From assembly GCA_030549495.1 (NCBI GenBank), contig JAUIRK010000898.1:868001-932000 (forward strand): a DNA stretch of 64,000 nt. The letters are read 5' to 3'. Positions 35,470 through 47,420 of this stretch are shown piece after piece. The notes beneath the pieces are model-generated. The model saw only the letters and a program-made list of their open reading frames with translations, was not told the origin of the DNA and made no database searches. Positions within the stretch are counted from its first letter, which is position 1; every line of letters begins with the position of its first letter. The stretch comes from Nectonema munidae. Taxonomy: Eukaryota > Nematomorpha > Nectonematoida > Nectonematidae. Made by a program: the position numbers and the translations under genes.

Positions 35470-37554
35470 TTACAAATAAAAAATAAAATCAAACATTCTT
35501 GTAACCAAAATTAGAAGAGCTTTATTTGAATAACATAAAAAAACTAAATACAATATGAAAGGTCGTAGAGTTTTCTCGTCACTAAAGCTTAATCTTTTTT
35601 CGTTCAAAAGGTGGCAAAGCATTGACATGACTCTTTCGGGGGATGTACTTAATGCCTGGACGCTGCCGTACTTCAAAAACAGCTTTGACAACACTGGATA
35701 AAGATTTCGGTTCTTTCTCCAAAACTGTGAAGGCTGATCGTCAATTGACAATGCCTTTTCTTTTCCAAATCTTTCAATTTCATCTTCAACATTGTACTTC
35801 TTAACACCAGAAGAGTCATCATTTTTCTCATCACAAATTGTTGAAAGGAACTTTGTTTTCTTTTTAACTGGCTCTTCAATGTTTTCCTTGGCGTGATCTT
35901 CAGCACAAACCGGCATAGAGTCAGCTATTTCCCTTGCTTCTTCTCTTATTTCACCAAAAATTTGTTCTCTAGTCAGGGTGAAGTGTCCAAGATCAAGCTC
36001 ATTGAGGAACAAGAGTTTACTGAACCTCTTGTCAAGGAAAGTGGCATTGGCAAGAAGGGTGAAGTTCAAAATTTTCGAACACCTCTCAATTAATTCTTTA
36101 GAGAGAGTTTTCTTAAAAACATGAACATATGTTTGATCATCATCAAAGTTTTCCAAAATGTTGAGGAATTTTGTTACAAATGGAAGAACACAGGCCCCTG
36201 TGCTATATTTTTCAGGTCCTAACTGGGTGATGCCATCTTCAAGGATATCTAACAAAGAAGTTATGTTTAGCATAACTTTGTAATCGTCATCAGTTAGAGC
36301 CAAACTTTCATATTCTACATCATCCCCCTTGTAGAACAGTTTCAATGCAGCATTAGCTTCTTTGTTTATCATGGCTCTATTTTCATCAATCTCTCCAGCA
36401 TGTTCATTGAGAAAACTTGGGAACATGATTGTAATTGACGTTTTTACTTCACCCTTTAAACTGATTGGCTTGATGTTTCTCTTTAACTGCTCCTTCTGAA
36501 TGTTACCTTTCAATTTGGCGACATGTTTGCTTTTGTCGTGATCTTGCTCAATTTTTTTCTGGAAGATCAGTCAACTTCTTTGAACTTTCAAGAGCCTTCT
36601 GACTGGATTTACTTTCGATATGGGGCAAACAACTATTTCTATTAGCAAAGGTTGCTTTTATAGTCGGCTCATTGTCTTTGGTGGTCGAGACCAACTTCTC
36701 ATCAATTCCATGATCATCCAAACTATTTTTAACTACATTTTTGTATACTGGAGCTGTCTTTGAGTCGGATTTGACAACATCTAGAATCTTCTTCTTTGAC
36801 TCAAAAAATTTAGGATCTATCCAATGGGCATTTATCTCAATAAACGCCTTTCCTTACTCGTACCTGCGTCGGTGGTCACAGACAAATGATCAATATTTTT
36901 GAACTCTCACCAACTTCCTTCTTCTTAGCATCATACAGCTTGTCAATATCTTTGGCTAACGTTGTAAGTGAAGGTAACTGTAATCGAGGGTCGGCTAGAT
37001 TTATAATCTTTTTCTGTCTTTCATCTTCGACAATTGAAATAGGTCTGCACTGCTGTGAAACCCACTCAAGACACAGCTTTCTTAATTCAATTTGTTTCGG
37101 ATGATCTTTGTTGTACTTTGTAACAGAGCTACTCTTCAAACTAAAATGCTGCGTGAGTTTTGTCTAGTTGTGGTTACTTTTTTCATCCTCTCCTTCATAT
37201 TCCTCTCTATGTTCATTCTTCAAATGATTTCCTACATTTCTGGGACTACCATTGTACTTGAATCGCTTTCCACAAAAGTACTTCGTTAGCTACAAATTTT
37301 CCATAAACTTTTCTTTGTCCAACAAATCTCTATACTTTATTTGGGATGGAACTCTTACGTTGACTACTGAAGGGTAAAGCTCTAAGCTTTTTAGAGGTTT
37401 CTCCTTTGGGTTCTTTCTCTTCGTCACCGTCAACAACTTCTTCATTACCTTCATCATCATTGTTGTTGTCGATTGTATCTTCCAAATACGACAATCCTCC
37501 TTCATAGTCATCTGAGGGACAATCGACATCACTATCACTATTTTGGGTGGACAT
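35470..37554 (-). pseudogene. hAT transposase relic, second BED-type lineage
   Basis: The start is probably the ATG at 37554 (MSTQNSDSDVDCPSDDYEGG, acidic). A BED-like finger follows at about 37290-37170 (KYFCGKRFKYNGSPRNVGNH, then LKNEH). Then come IELRKLCLEWVSQQCRPISI (37139-36876), HLSVTTDAGTS with the first catalytic Asp, the run INAHWIDPKFF, and TTKDNEPTIKATF with a second acidic site. The 347-residue C-terminal frame (36513-35470) ends in FWRKNRNLYPVLSKLF and STSPERVMSMLCHLLNEKRL, the hAT dimerisation block. Several stops and frame changes separate the N-terminal parts. The element's inverted ends were not found. It is a different lineage from the hAT at 3882. Confidence 0.85.
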
Positions 37555-39126
37555 TTAAATTTTTTGGGGGACAACATATGAAGGAATTTTGATTTCATAT
37601 CTAAATATATCATATTTTTATTTAATTTTGGCAAGACGGGACATAAACGTTTTTTGGAGGTGCAAATGCCACTTAATTCGGGCCTAGTTTGGTCCGTCTT
37701 CAACGCTATAAGCTTGAAACGGGTCACATTTGTAGAAATAAGAAAAATATAGCAATAATGAAAATGCGTACTAGTAATTTTTTCATTCATAAACACTTTA
37801 GCTGCAGCAAAGATACGTTGAATATATTTTCATAAAAATCGCCGTGTTGTTAGTATTTTTGTAAATTTTACTGCCTTTTCATTTATAAAATTTTAATGTG
37901 AAAAAAACTACCGTTTATATAAAAATAATAAAACCTTAGAGCTCCGTATAATTAAAATTTATAGTATAATCATTACTTATCGATAATGTGAGTGCATGAA
38001 TATTCTAATCAATTTAAGATTGTAGCAAATTCCAAAAGTTTTTCTATTTCTTATTTTTTTATAGAGCGCAACTTTGAACTGAAATTTTGAAAGCAGCCCC
38101 CACCACATCTTAGCGTAATTTCAAAAGTCTGTCTCCATCATAAGCCAGGGTATTCGTGATAAGTAAAAGTTTAACCCTTTTCATCCCATTCGCCGTTCGA
38201 ACTGACACAGCCGATTTCTTGACTTTAACTCTTTTAAGTTAAGAATTTTGAAGACTAATCTTCTACTTTCTTTTTTAAGGCAATTTTATATTTTTAAAGA
38301 AGGTAAGAGTGATATGTAAATCATCCTTCAATTAAAGAAACTTAGATATTTAGCTTCAGCGTGTCAAACTAAGAGTACACATCAGCACATATGTTAGCAA
38401 AAATCCTCTTATTAATCTATTACATCGTTTTGGAATAGTGCATAATTTAGCAACCTGCACCATACTATGCTTTTATTTTGATAGTAAAGTTTACTCATGT
38501 CATTAGTTGAATTAAAGACATTCCTTACCCAAATCATTAAATTGGTCATTTCGCACCCAAAAGTTTAAAATAAACGGAATGCGAAAAGTGTAATACAGGT
38601 ACGAAATGTCTTGGGTACGAAGAATCTTCTGCACCGCTAATAATAATTATCCTGCTTATCTCAATACCACACAATGGGCATAGTAACCTTTATAGATGAT
38701 ATGCTTGTAGTGCAACTCTGACGCATTATTCCCGTTTTCAAAGAAAGAATTAGAAAGCCATAGACGAAAACTGCAGACATGTTAAATCTAATCTATCATC
38801 AACTCGCTAAGAGAAGAATAAATAATAAATAAAAACAATCATTTGCAAAAATTGATGAAGGAACTCGGTACAATTTTATTCTCATAAAAGGAATTAAGAT
38901 GCATTTTCAAGCAGCGTCGCGTCAGTCACCAATGCATCAAAATAAACGATTGAAGAAGAGATATTGTAGGCAGGGCTGGCTGCTGCCCGAGCGAGGAGCT
39001 TTACCAGCCTTATTAAAATGGGGTTAAATTCAATTCTAATATTATTAGATGGGCATGCCCAAGTCAGTGACTAGAAGATTTTTACAAGAGGGGGGGGGGG
39101 GGACTTTTTTTATTGAATTTATTAAA
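37555..39126. other. Gene-free DNA
   Basis: Probably includes the unseen right end of the hAT. A single TTAACCCTTTTCATCCC end at 38171 resembles the TTAA MITEs without a clear partner. Positions 38530-38640 hold inverted phrases (TTTCGCACCC versus GGTACGAAATG) reminiscent of the foldback family. Confidence 0.3.
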
Positions 39127-39130
39127 TTAA

Positions 39131-39261
39131 CCCATTTTAAGGCCAAGCAAAGCAGACGATATCTAAAAAAACGCAGACGATTTATATTCAAAGTCATTGA
39201 AAAAAGCAGACGAAGATGAAATTACTTATGTTCCAAAATAGGAACATTGGCCGTAAACGGG
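39131..39261. mobile_element. TTAA-type MITE
   Basis: Flanked by TTAA (39127-39130 and 39262-39265). Left terminus CCCATTTTAAGGCCAAGC; right terminus, reverse-complemented, CCCGTTTACGGCCAATG. It contains repeated AAAAAGCAGACGA words, also found (inverted) in the MITE at 62868-62997. Confidence 0.8.
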
Positions 39262-40097
39262 TTAATAATGTAATTTATGTATAAACGGATTTTAATTCGT
39301 CAAAACTTTGTTCAACTCTCACTTGATAAGAAATTTGGTGGGATTTCATGAAAGCGGCTTCTGGCCTTTTAATTTCACAATTATAAAGTTTTTTTTCCAG
39401 TTTTAAATAAAAAAAATTAACTTCGTTTTTGTCTACGCGTATTAAAAATATTTTTGATGAAACTTGTGAAGATAATATATCTATATTCATTTTAATGTTA
39501 AAATCTTCTAAAAAGCCTTATTTTTCAAATTAAGCCCCAAAAATGAGGGTATTCCTTATTAACCTTATTTTGAATCTATCACAAAGATTTTTAATCAAGA
39601 AATATATTTCTTTTTCTAAGACTTGTTAAAGTGATCATTTAATATTTCATTTTTATCGTTAAAAATAAATTAAAGAATGATTGTGAGCATTTTTAATTCT
39701 TCTTTAATACTTAGGAATCAGTATCATTAAAGGATCTTTCATTCAATTAATATTCTTTCGATCAAAACATATATATTCCTGAAAATCAGCTTTAATCAAC
39801 ATTATCTTTTGTCAGAATCAAAAATACGTCTTTCATCATGTAAGTAACCCGAATTTCTTTCACAACTTCTAAGATAACTTTTAATCGTCGTACAAAGTAT
39901 AAAGATCCACATCATACTGAAAAAAGTAGCAAAGATCGATTCAAAGTCCACTATCTAGATATTTACTATTTTACCAAGATATAAAATAAAAGTCGCAAAA
40001 TCAAAATAAAAATTTTTGCCATCAAACTCAGGGAAAACAAAAAACACAAAAATTCAGGAACTCGCTATTCATTCATTGATGGCAGTATAGGCTCGAT

Positions 40098-40683
40098 GGT
40101 GCCTGGTCAAAACGTCCGAAAACCAAAACTTCCGAAACCAAAAGGTACGAAAACTAAAACGTCCGAAACCAAAAGGTCCGAAAATTTAACAGTATCTGAA
40201 CCCTAAAAAACATTTTTTTTTCAAGAATCAAAATTGTTGAAGAAAAAAACTGAAAAATTGAGCACAAAACTTTTTTTATTTAAAAAAATCTATTTCTAGT
40301 TTTTTAGTTTAAAACTTTACACATTTTATATTTAAATGAAAAATGCACTATAATCAAGCGTGTCTTTTTACTGGAATAGATAAACATTCATTTCAATCTC
40401 TAAAAATCCATTCAAATCGTGTAGTTTTTCCTTTGATTTTTGATAGCAAGTCTAATTTTCAAAGTCTTGCAAATTCAACTAATTAGTATAACTTTTTCCG
40501 AGACTTTTTTCCAAAATTGGGTTATATATTTTTAAATCATAATCTTCAGAAGTGTTTAATTTTAAAATGATTTTTTTTTAGCCAAATTCATTATAATCCA
40601 AAAAAAAATTGGTTTCGGACGTTTTGGTTTTCGGACGTTTTGGTTGAGGACGTTTTGGATTTCGGACGTTTTGACTATGAACC
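40098..40683. mobile_element. Foldback-like element with phrase-repeat arms, perfect 8-bp duplication
   Basis: Flanked on both sides by ggctcgat (40090-40097 and 40684-40691). The left end is GGTGCCTGGTCAAAACGTCC; the right end, reverse-complemented, is GGTTCATAGTCAAAACGTCC. Both arms continue as tandem phrases of the form (AAA)ACGTCCGAAAACC. The AT-rich centre is noncoding. An 8-bp duplication and GG-starting ends do not settle the superfamily. Confidence 0.88.
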
Positions 40684-40986
40684 GGCTCGATAGAGTCTGG
40701 AAACGCAGTGCAGCGTCTTGTTATTTATTGATATACCTACCACGAGCATATTGATATCAAAGATGATGTCTTACATCACTCACTCAGGCCTTTTCTTACT
40801 TTTTTTTTTATCTCATTGCTTAAATTTTGAAGTTTCCGATAAATCGAGATATCTTTATATATTTATGCTTCTCGAAATAAAATATGACGTGACTTGGGGA
40901 AGGGAAAACATATGTCAATGGAAATTTCATTCAGTAAGAGCGAGGCGTTTTATCCAAATACACAAAGTTAATGCATTTATTCAAAT

Positions 40987-41109
40987 GGTATCTAGTCAAA
41001 ATCCCCCAAACTAAAATTAAGGTAGCCGTAACTTTAAATTTCGGCCCTTTTGGTAGCTGAGATTTTGGTTTTGGGGGATTTTAGATTTTCGGGATTTTCA
41101 CTAGGAACC
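40987..41109. mobile_element. Foldback-like MITE, AATCCCC variant, perfect 8-bp duplication
   Basis: Flanked on both sides by attcaaat (40979-40986 and 41110-41117). Left end GGTATCTAGTCAAAATCCCC; right end, reverse-complemented, GGTTCCTAGTGAAAATCCC. The termini match the element at 40098 (GGT..CTRGTCAAAA), but the internal phrase is AATCCC.CAAAACTAAA instead of ACGTCCGAAAACC. Confidence 0.85.
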
Positions 41110-41579
41110 ATTCAAATGTAGGTTGGTTACAGTGATCAGTGATCACAACTTTTCAACCAAATATTAAATGCTTTTTTAACCTTAGAAGGACGGAGTAGGG
41201 CTTTTTTTGGCTAGTAAATATTTAAAATCTCTTTTTCTGATAGAAAAATATAGCTAGTCGATATGCTAACTTGTTGGTATTTTATTTTATTTTAATGGGT
41301 TTTAAAGATAAAAAGAAATATAAAATTTTCACCACATGAAAAAATATTTATAGTAATTTATACGAAATTTAAATTTAACGCCATCTAAAATTAATATATT
41401 TTTATGAAAAACTTAAGTTGTAACCTTAAACAAGTTATAAAAATATAAATTTGAAGTGGATTTCAAATTTAGAATTTTTTCTGAGGATTATTTTTGAAAC
41501 ACATGACGTTCGAAAATCATGTTTCTATTATTTCCTTCGCTTTGGGTATTATAGCAAGTCTTTCATTATTAGCTAATAA

Positions 41580-41868
41580 CAAAACAAACAAGCGTACGAA
41601 TATGTAGTTTTGTGAAAAAAACTATATTGTTCAATATTCAAAACTTTGTTTTCATAAATTTGTTTTCCATAGTGCAAAATATTATATATAAAAAATTAAA
41701 AAGAAGAACTATAATATTTTTTTTATTTACAAAGAAAAAAGAAGTAACAAAGCAAACAAACGTATGATTATGTAGTTTTGTGAAAAAATTATATTGATCA
41801 CTATTCAAAACTTTGTTTTTATAAATTTATTTTTCTACAGTGCAAAATATTTTATAAAAAGTAAAAAA
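41580..41868 (+). repeat. 168-bp tandem repeat in the piggyBac leader
   Basis: Two diverged copies (from 41580 and from 41748) share ATGTAGTTTTGTGAAAAAA, ATTCAAAACTTTGTTTT and GTGCAAAATATT, offset by 168 bp. They lie upstream of the transposase start, within the element. Confidence 0.7.
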
Positions 41869-42331
41869 GATTAAAAAAAATTAGAATAGCTTTTTAGATC
41901 GATTTGTTGAACAGCGCATGGTTGCGTACTTGAATAAAAAATGAAGAGAATGGACTCTTTATTGAATTTGTGTCATGGTATTATCTGGGTAATAAAAGAC
42001 ACATCATACAACGCAGAAATAAATCAAAATATGATTTCAAACACAAAGAACTCTTACTTGATATTGATTTTTTATCGAGAATAGGCATGCGGCTAGAGTG
42101 AACTCAATTGTTCCATTGACTACACGATCCATATATAATTGTCTACGCATTTGTTATCTTTTTTCTCACCACATTTGGTAAATAATTCCTTGGCATGAAT
42201 GAAATAGTGAAGAAATCTCGTATAGATTACACAAAACTCTCTCTCTTGCTTTATTTGTGTATGTGTAATAATTCTTCCATTTCTTGACAAGCTTCATTTG
42301 GATTTCCTAAGTTACTTCGCAAAATTTTATT

Positions 42332-44068
42332 ATGAGCTCCTCAAGTTTTTATACAAGTAGTGATGAAGGAGAAACCTCTGGTTCTGACGTTTTTTCAAAT
42401 AGTGAATATGAAATTCAAAATTCAGTTGATAGCGAAAGGCAAACAGATTCAAGCGATGAAGAAACGGCTCTTTGCGAAGATGTGTAGCACCAGATGGAAC
42501 CCAATTTTTTTGGGAACCGAGAGAGATTTGTGGAAGAAGATCATCAACTAATATCATCTCAAGTAGACCAGGTCCAAAAGATACGGCAAAAAATTTGAAA
42601 GATCCTTTGAAAATTTTTAATCTTTTTTTCACTGAATCTCTTTTGAACCATATTTTTGTCTGCACAAAAGAAAGAAGGGAAGAAAACTACAAGTAATTTT
42701 CTATTAGAAAACATTATTTAGTTAAATGTTTTTTTGTAGAAGTCCTAATTGTTTGTTGGAGAACCTCAAAAGTTTATATGAAAGGTTTTCAATGGAACAT
42801 TTGTTAGCATACTTAGCCTGTATTCTTTACATTGGGCAGTCTAAAGATCAGCAGATTGATGTCAAACATCTTTTTTCTGAAAAGTATGGAACCCCTTTTT
42901 TAAAAGCTGCAATCAGTAGAGACGTATTCATTCTTATTCGTACCTTTATAAGATTTGATTCAAGAACTACAAGAAATAGTTCAGATAAATTAGCTCCGAT
43001 AAGATACTTACAAAATTTTTTCCTCGAAAATTTTCATAAATATTGGTCACCATCTAATTGCGTTACAATTGACGAGCAGCTCGTCAAGTATAGAGGCAGG
43101 TCACCTATAAAATTATACGACCCATCCAAGCCAGGTCGATATGGTATGAAAATTTATCACTGTGTAGACTCGTCCAGTTTTTTTGTTTTTTGCTGCGAAA
43201 TTTATTAAAGTGGTTTAGTGGACAGGGATCATTTTAAACCCAATAATATAGTAAAAAGATTGGTAAATATTTCTTGCTTACCGACCGGTATTGGTATTTA
43301 TGCAGATAAGTTTTTTATGTCCCAGGATTTGTTTAATTGGGCCAAAAATCAAAACTATACAATTTGTGGTACGGTAAGAAGTAATAGAAGGTTAATGCCG
43401 CATGTAGTCCGTCCAGCGCATTTAAAAGGTCTGGGTTTGAATGATTGTGAGAGTAGATTTTTGTATTCAGAAACATTTTTGTTAACAGTTTATATACCGG
43501 AAAAACATTCTAAAAAAACTTCAAACCAGTCTACGTGTTATCTAGTCAACATCTATCACAAATAGATACTTTTGGGCCCAGAAAAAAGCCTCAAACTATT
43601 CTAGATTATAATAGGTTTAAATCTGGAGTAGATGTTTTTAACAGAATGGCAAGAAATTACAGCTGTTATAAGTCTTCTAGACGTTGGCCAGTTGCAATTT
43701 TTACAAATTTTCTTGATATTGCAGTTAATAATAGCTAGGTAATTATGAGAGCTAATGATTCAGATGCATACCCGTCAGTTTCAAGAGGAGGAAGAAAATG
43801 CTTTATAAAACACCTTTCTCTACTTTTAGCTGAAAAATGCATGTTGATTAGAAGTCAAAGTTCATTTACTCGCTTATCTACCAGAAACTTATTATCTTTT
43901 TACGGGTTTTTTAATGTTGACGAGAACCCAACTACATCAGTTCAAGAGGATATTGTTCTTTATTGATTGTAAGCAAGAAAAAGGGGAACACGAAAATGCA
44001 GTGTATGTGGAAAATTCATTTGTAAAAGCCATACTTTATTTATGTGTAAAAAGTGCAGAAACACATAA
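42332..44068 (+). pseudogene. piggyBac transposase, frame-broken
   Basis: The start is the ATG at 42332 (MSSSSFYTSSDEGETSGSD), an acidic N-terminus typical of the family. Next come WEPREICGRRSSTNIISSRP and LKIFNLFFTESLL, then the DDE_Tnp_1_7 core. The three catalytic Asp are in TIDEQLVKYRGR (codon at 43071), IYADKFFMS (43305) and FKSGVDVFNRMARNY (43631), followed by SSRRWPVAIFTNFLDIA. The C-terminal cysteine-rich finger KCSVCGKFICKSH, then MCKKCRNT, ends at TAA 44066-44068. The reading frame changes or stops about six times, so the copy is inactive, but all catalytic and zinc residues are still readable. The protein would cut and paste at TTAA without leaving a footprint. Confidence 0.9.
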
Positions 44069-44582
44069 TAATTGTAAATATTTACGATTTTTTTATTATA
44101 ATACTTGTGTGTTGTATTTTTATAATAGTTGAATAAATGTTAGTTCATTTTTTTTATATATTTGAAAAAAACTAAATATTAATCTATGATTAATATGCCT
44201 TTTTGCATATGAAGTAGCGTTTGTTGAAATAATTTAACAAATAATATAATAGATGAATTTAAAAATTTTTCTAAATATGTATATCTAATAAGTGTAAACG
44301 TTATGGAAGTTCGAATGCAATTTTTATTTTTATTATAGATGATGTTAACTAAAACAAACTCTTTTTTATTATAGATGGCGTTAATTCTAAAATAAGTTTT
44401 TTGATTTTTTTCGTATAAAAAACATGGAAACATATCAAACTGAACAAAAACATTCTTAAAAGGACTTTGATATGCTAAAGCTTTATTAAAAAAAAGAAAT
44501 ATACTTTTTTTAAAAATTGGAGTAAAACTCCCATTAACCGTCCTTAGTGTTGCTCTAAAAAGTTCCGTCCTGCTAAGGTTAA

Positions 44583-46127
44583 TAAATACGATAGGTATAT
44601 TTTAGCAAATACAAAATGTTTATTTTTCCAATATTAATATAAAATTTAATCAAATAGTTAAAGTTTTGCGGGATGACGAGGGCAAACAATTTTTTGACTT
44701 AAAATTCACTTTTTTTGAAATCAACAAATTTTACTTTTTTGACTTATTGCACGAAATGTTTGACTTAAAGAAAAATCCTGAATCTATCGAGCGGTGATGA
44801 AAAATCTTTTGCATAGTCACCGCAACCTAAAGGGCTCTTTCTTGGTTAAGTCCGAGAGAAAAGAAATAATGTTTTGCAATAGTATGAAAAATTAAAATTG
44901 TATTTTTATCGAATGAAATTTTTATTGACTAGTTAGGCTAAATAATGATAAAATAATATTTATTTTTGCCTTAAACTCATCTATAAGGTTTTAAGAACAT
45001 TTACCCACTAATTTTAGTATATACCAAGAGATTCGTTTGGCACTCTCACTTTTTTGCTAGAAACGCCCTTTGTTTGACAAAACTTTCACTTTACTAAAGT
45101 TGAATAAATCAAAATGAATGTATACTTACCTTTCTTATATTTTATATTTTAACTATAGCTACAATGAAACTAAACATTTTGTAGCACTAGCACAACTGAA
45201 CTAGCTCGTTTGCAGCTTCCTCTTTTGGGATTAGTTAGAACGGTCCGTCAAATGATCATTATTAACTAAAGTATATGAAATAAAAGAAGGAATTAATGGC
45301 GTGGATTCATTAAACACATTCACAAAAAATTGGTATGTAAAATGGGAGGAAAAAATTTTTTACATTATTTATCTCAATTTTTTAGTTTCAGCGAACGTGT
45401 AATCCACGGAATAATTTGTTCAAAAAGAAAAAAACAGGTTTCTTTTGGCTGAGGTGCTTCATGCTTCAAAAAGGGGAGTTGATTAGTGTCGTGCTTCAAT
45501 GGATACTTCGGCTTACGCTCGAGGTGTTAAAACTGATACAAAGAAAAGGCTTCCCTTAAAAAAGTTGGGACGGTAGCAGCTCACAGAAAGATTGTTGAGA
45601 TGACAACTCGCTCCTACACCTTTCATTGCCGGTGGTTCGCATTTCATTTAAAAAATGTTCAAGTAAGAAAATAAAAGAAATTTTTTCAAAAAAAGAATGT
45701 TTGGAAAGAATATTTTCTTTAATAATACTTTTTTAATCATTTTTTACTAAAAGTTTATAATTCGACTTTTATTATTATCAAGCCTCCTTATCTCCCAATG
45801 CCTCAAAAGGTTGAAGACGGGAGACAAGTTCTTGTAATTTTAAATTGCCTTCAAGAATAAATCAAATTTTTAGTCGTTCTTTTAAGTGTCTATTTTCACA
45901 TAAAAGTGTTAAACAAGTCTTTTCTTGACACAATTGTGATCTACGAGCATTAAAAGATAAAAGCATTTCTCTAGATCGTCAAAAGACCTCATAAAAGTTT
46001 TTGATGTTGTAGAAAACATCTTTGCAAACGTTTTAACTAACAAACATTATCAAAATTTTTTTGTTGCAGTCCAATCCTTTTGCATGTGGCGTAGCATTGT
46101 GCTTCTTCTCCAAACGTCGCCATAGAC
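44583..46127. other. Gene-free DNA
   Basis: No gene is supported. One small inverted-repeat element is possible at 45297-45411. Confidence 0.3.
45297..45411. mobile_element. Possible PIF/Harbinger-type MITE
   Basis: Left end TGGCGTGGATT; right end, reverse-complemented, TTCCGTGGATT (9 of 11 match); flanked by TAA on both sides. A three-base duplication and short termini make this tentative. Confidence 0.3.
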
Positions 46128-46418
46128 CAGGGGTTCGCAAATTGGTCGATAACAGATCTTTAGGGGTCAATAAAATAGACAAAGTTACCAAATTGTCCTA
46201 TGCTTTTTTACTTTATAGAAGTAATAAATCTCCTTTTTCTTTTAAAACATAGCTTAGGACATTGTATAGTATAGGATATATGAAACATTTTTGTTTGTAT
46301 TTTTTTTCTTAATTGTTGGACATTGATTAATGTTTTTATGAAACATTTGGGTGGGCGTCGATGTGAAGACAAATGTTCTATGAAGAGGTTGACGGGTAAA
46401 AAAGTTTGTCGATCCCTG
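46128..46418. mobile_element. Non-autonomous hAT element
   Basis: Left end CAGGGGTTCGCAAATTGG; right end, reverse-complemented, CAGGGATCGACAAACTTT. Flanking 8-mers ccatagac and ctatggac agree at six of eight positions. 291 bp, noncoding. Confidence 0.75.
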
Positions 46419-46859
46419 CTATGGACCATTAGCGACAACTTATTATGCGAAGTATGAAATTATCTTCTCTCGACAACAATTTTATAATTTATAAAATTTC
46501 CTATAAATTCTATAAAGTTGAAAAGGACCGAGTATTGTATAATTATAATGATAAAAAGAATGAGGTCCTAAGTTTTAATTAGATTATACTTTATTTCATT
46601 ACTTGGTTAGTATTAATGGAAAAACTACCAAATCAAAATGAACTAACAAACAAACGAATACTACAAAACCACTACCAATGTTAGATTGCATAGGAAATAC
46701 TATAATAACGGAATGTTTTGGGTTTCCCGACAAAATGGCGTGCTGATAAAACAAAAATGGCGCTACCAAGCTGTGAAAAAGCCTACAAATTAGAATCAAA
46801 AATAGTCAAGATCTATGGTCACGCCCATATCAGTGCACCAAAGCTAATGTGATTATTTT

Positions 46860-47420
46860 ATGGCTTTTGTCTTCCCTGGTAGATAAATGAGGACACGACA
46901 AAGAATAGGTAGAGAGAGAGAGAGAGAGAGAGAGGATTGACGGCACTCGTAATGTCTTCTGCAGAGAAAAAGGTCAAACTGCATTTCTTGGCGCAATCGA
47001 TGCGCAAAATGCATTTTCACCTACTTTGCATCAAGATGCATTCATTCATTCATTCTCCTCCTCGCCTTGCGAATCGATGCTCGTTAATTAGAATTTGTGT
47101 ATTCACCAGCACTCCTCCATTGAATTCGAGACCTCTCCGCCAAACTGAGAAAGGTGATGAAGCCAGAGAGAAAACAAGAAGGAGAGCTGTGAATAAAATG
47201 CGCATCATCGCCAATCACTCCTCCTTTTATTCATGGTAGAGAATTTCGCACGGCATTGAGCATGCGAATCGCCTTTTTTTTTACATCGCATTCACTTTCT
47301 TGTCACGGCATTGTCGGGAATGCCTACTTCTGCGCAGGAAGTTAGTTCAGCGCGCACTCATTCACAAAAATTTGGGCGAGTCAGTCACGATGCAAGCTAT
47401 CTTGACGTCATCACCCCATA
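46860..47420. other. GC-richer island, possible regulatory DNA
   Basis: After an (AG)n tract the sequence has ATCGATGCGCAAAATGCATT, TTGCGAATCGATGCTCG, GAGCATGCGAATCGCC and CAGCGCGCACTC, the same word style as the islands at 22040 and 23400. An ORF of 100 codons (46937-47239) shows no domain. Arthropod-type initiator words (TCAGT) occur near 47380, but I cannot fix a promoter. Confidence 0.3.

Larger units (their letters stand above)
41180..44578 (+). mobile_element. Complete-length piggyBac transposon
   Basis: Flanked by TTAA (41176-41179 and 44579-44582). Left terminus CCTTAGAAGGACGGAG; right terminus, reverse-complemented, CCTTAGCAGGACGGAA. A subterminal copy CCGTCCTTAG occurs at 44538. 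ATAGATGGCGTTAA-type words occur about 200 bp in from both ends (41375, 44337, 44370), a plausible transposase-binding repeat. A 1.1-kb 5' leader precedes the transposase remnant, which has several frame breaks. Confidence 0.92.

Noticed and set aside
46937-47239. 100-codon ORF after the (AG)n tract
   Set aside because: No recognisable domain, low-complexity start region, and the island looks regulatory rather than coding.
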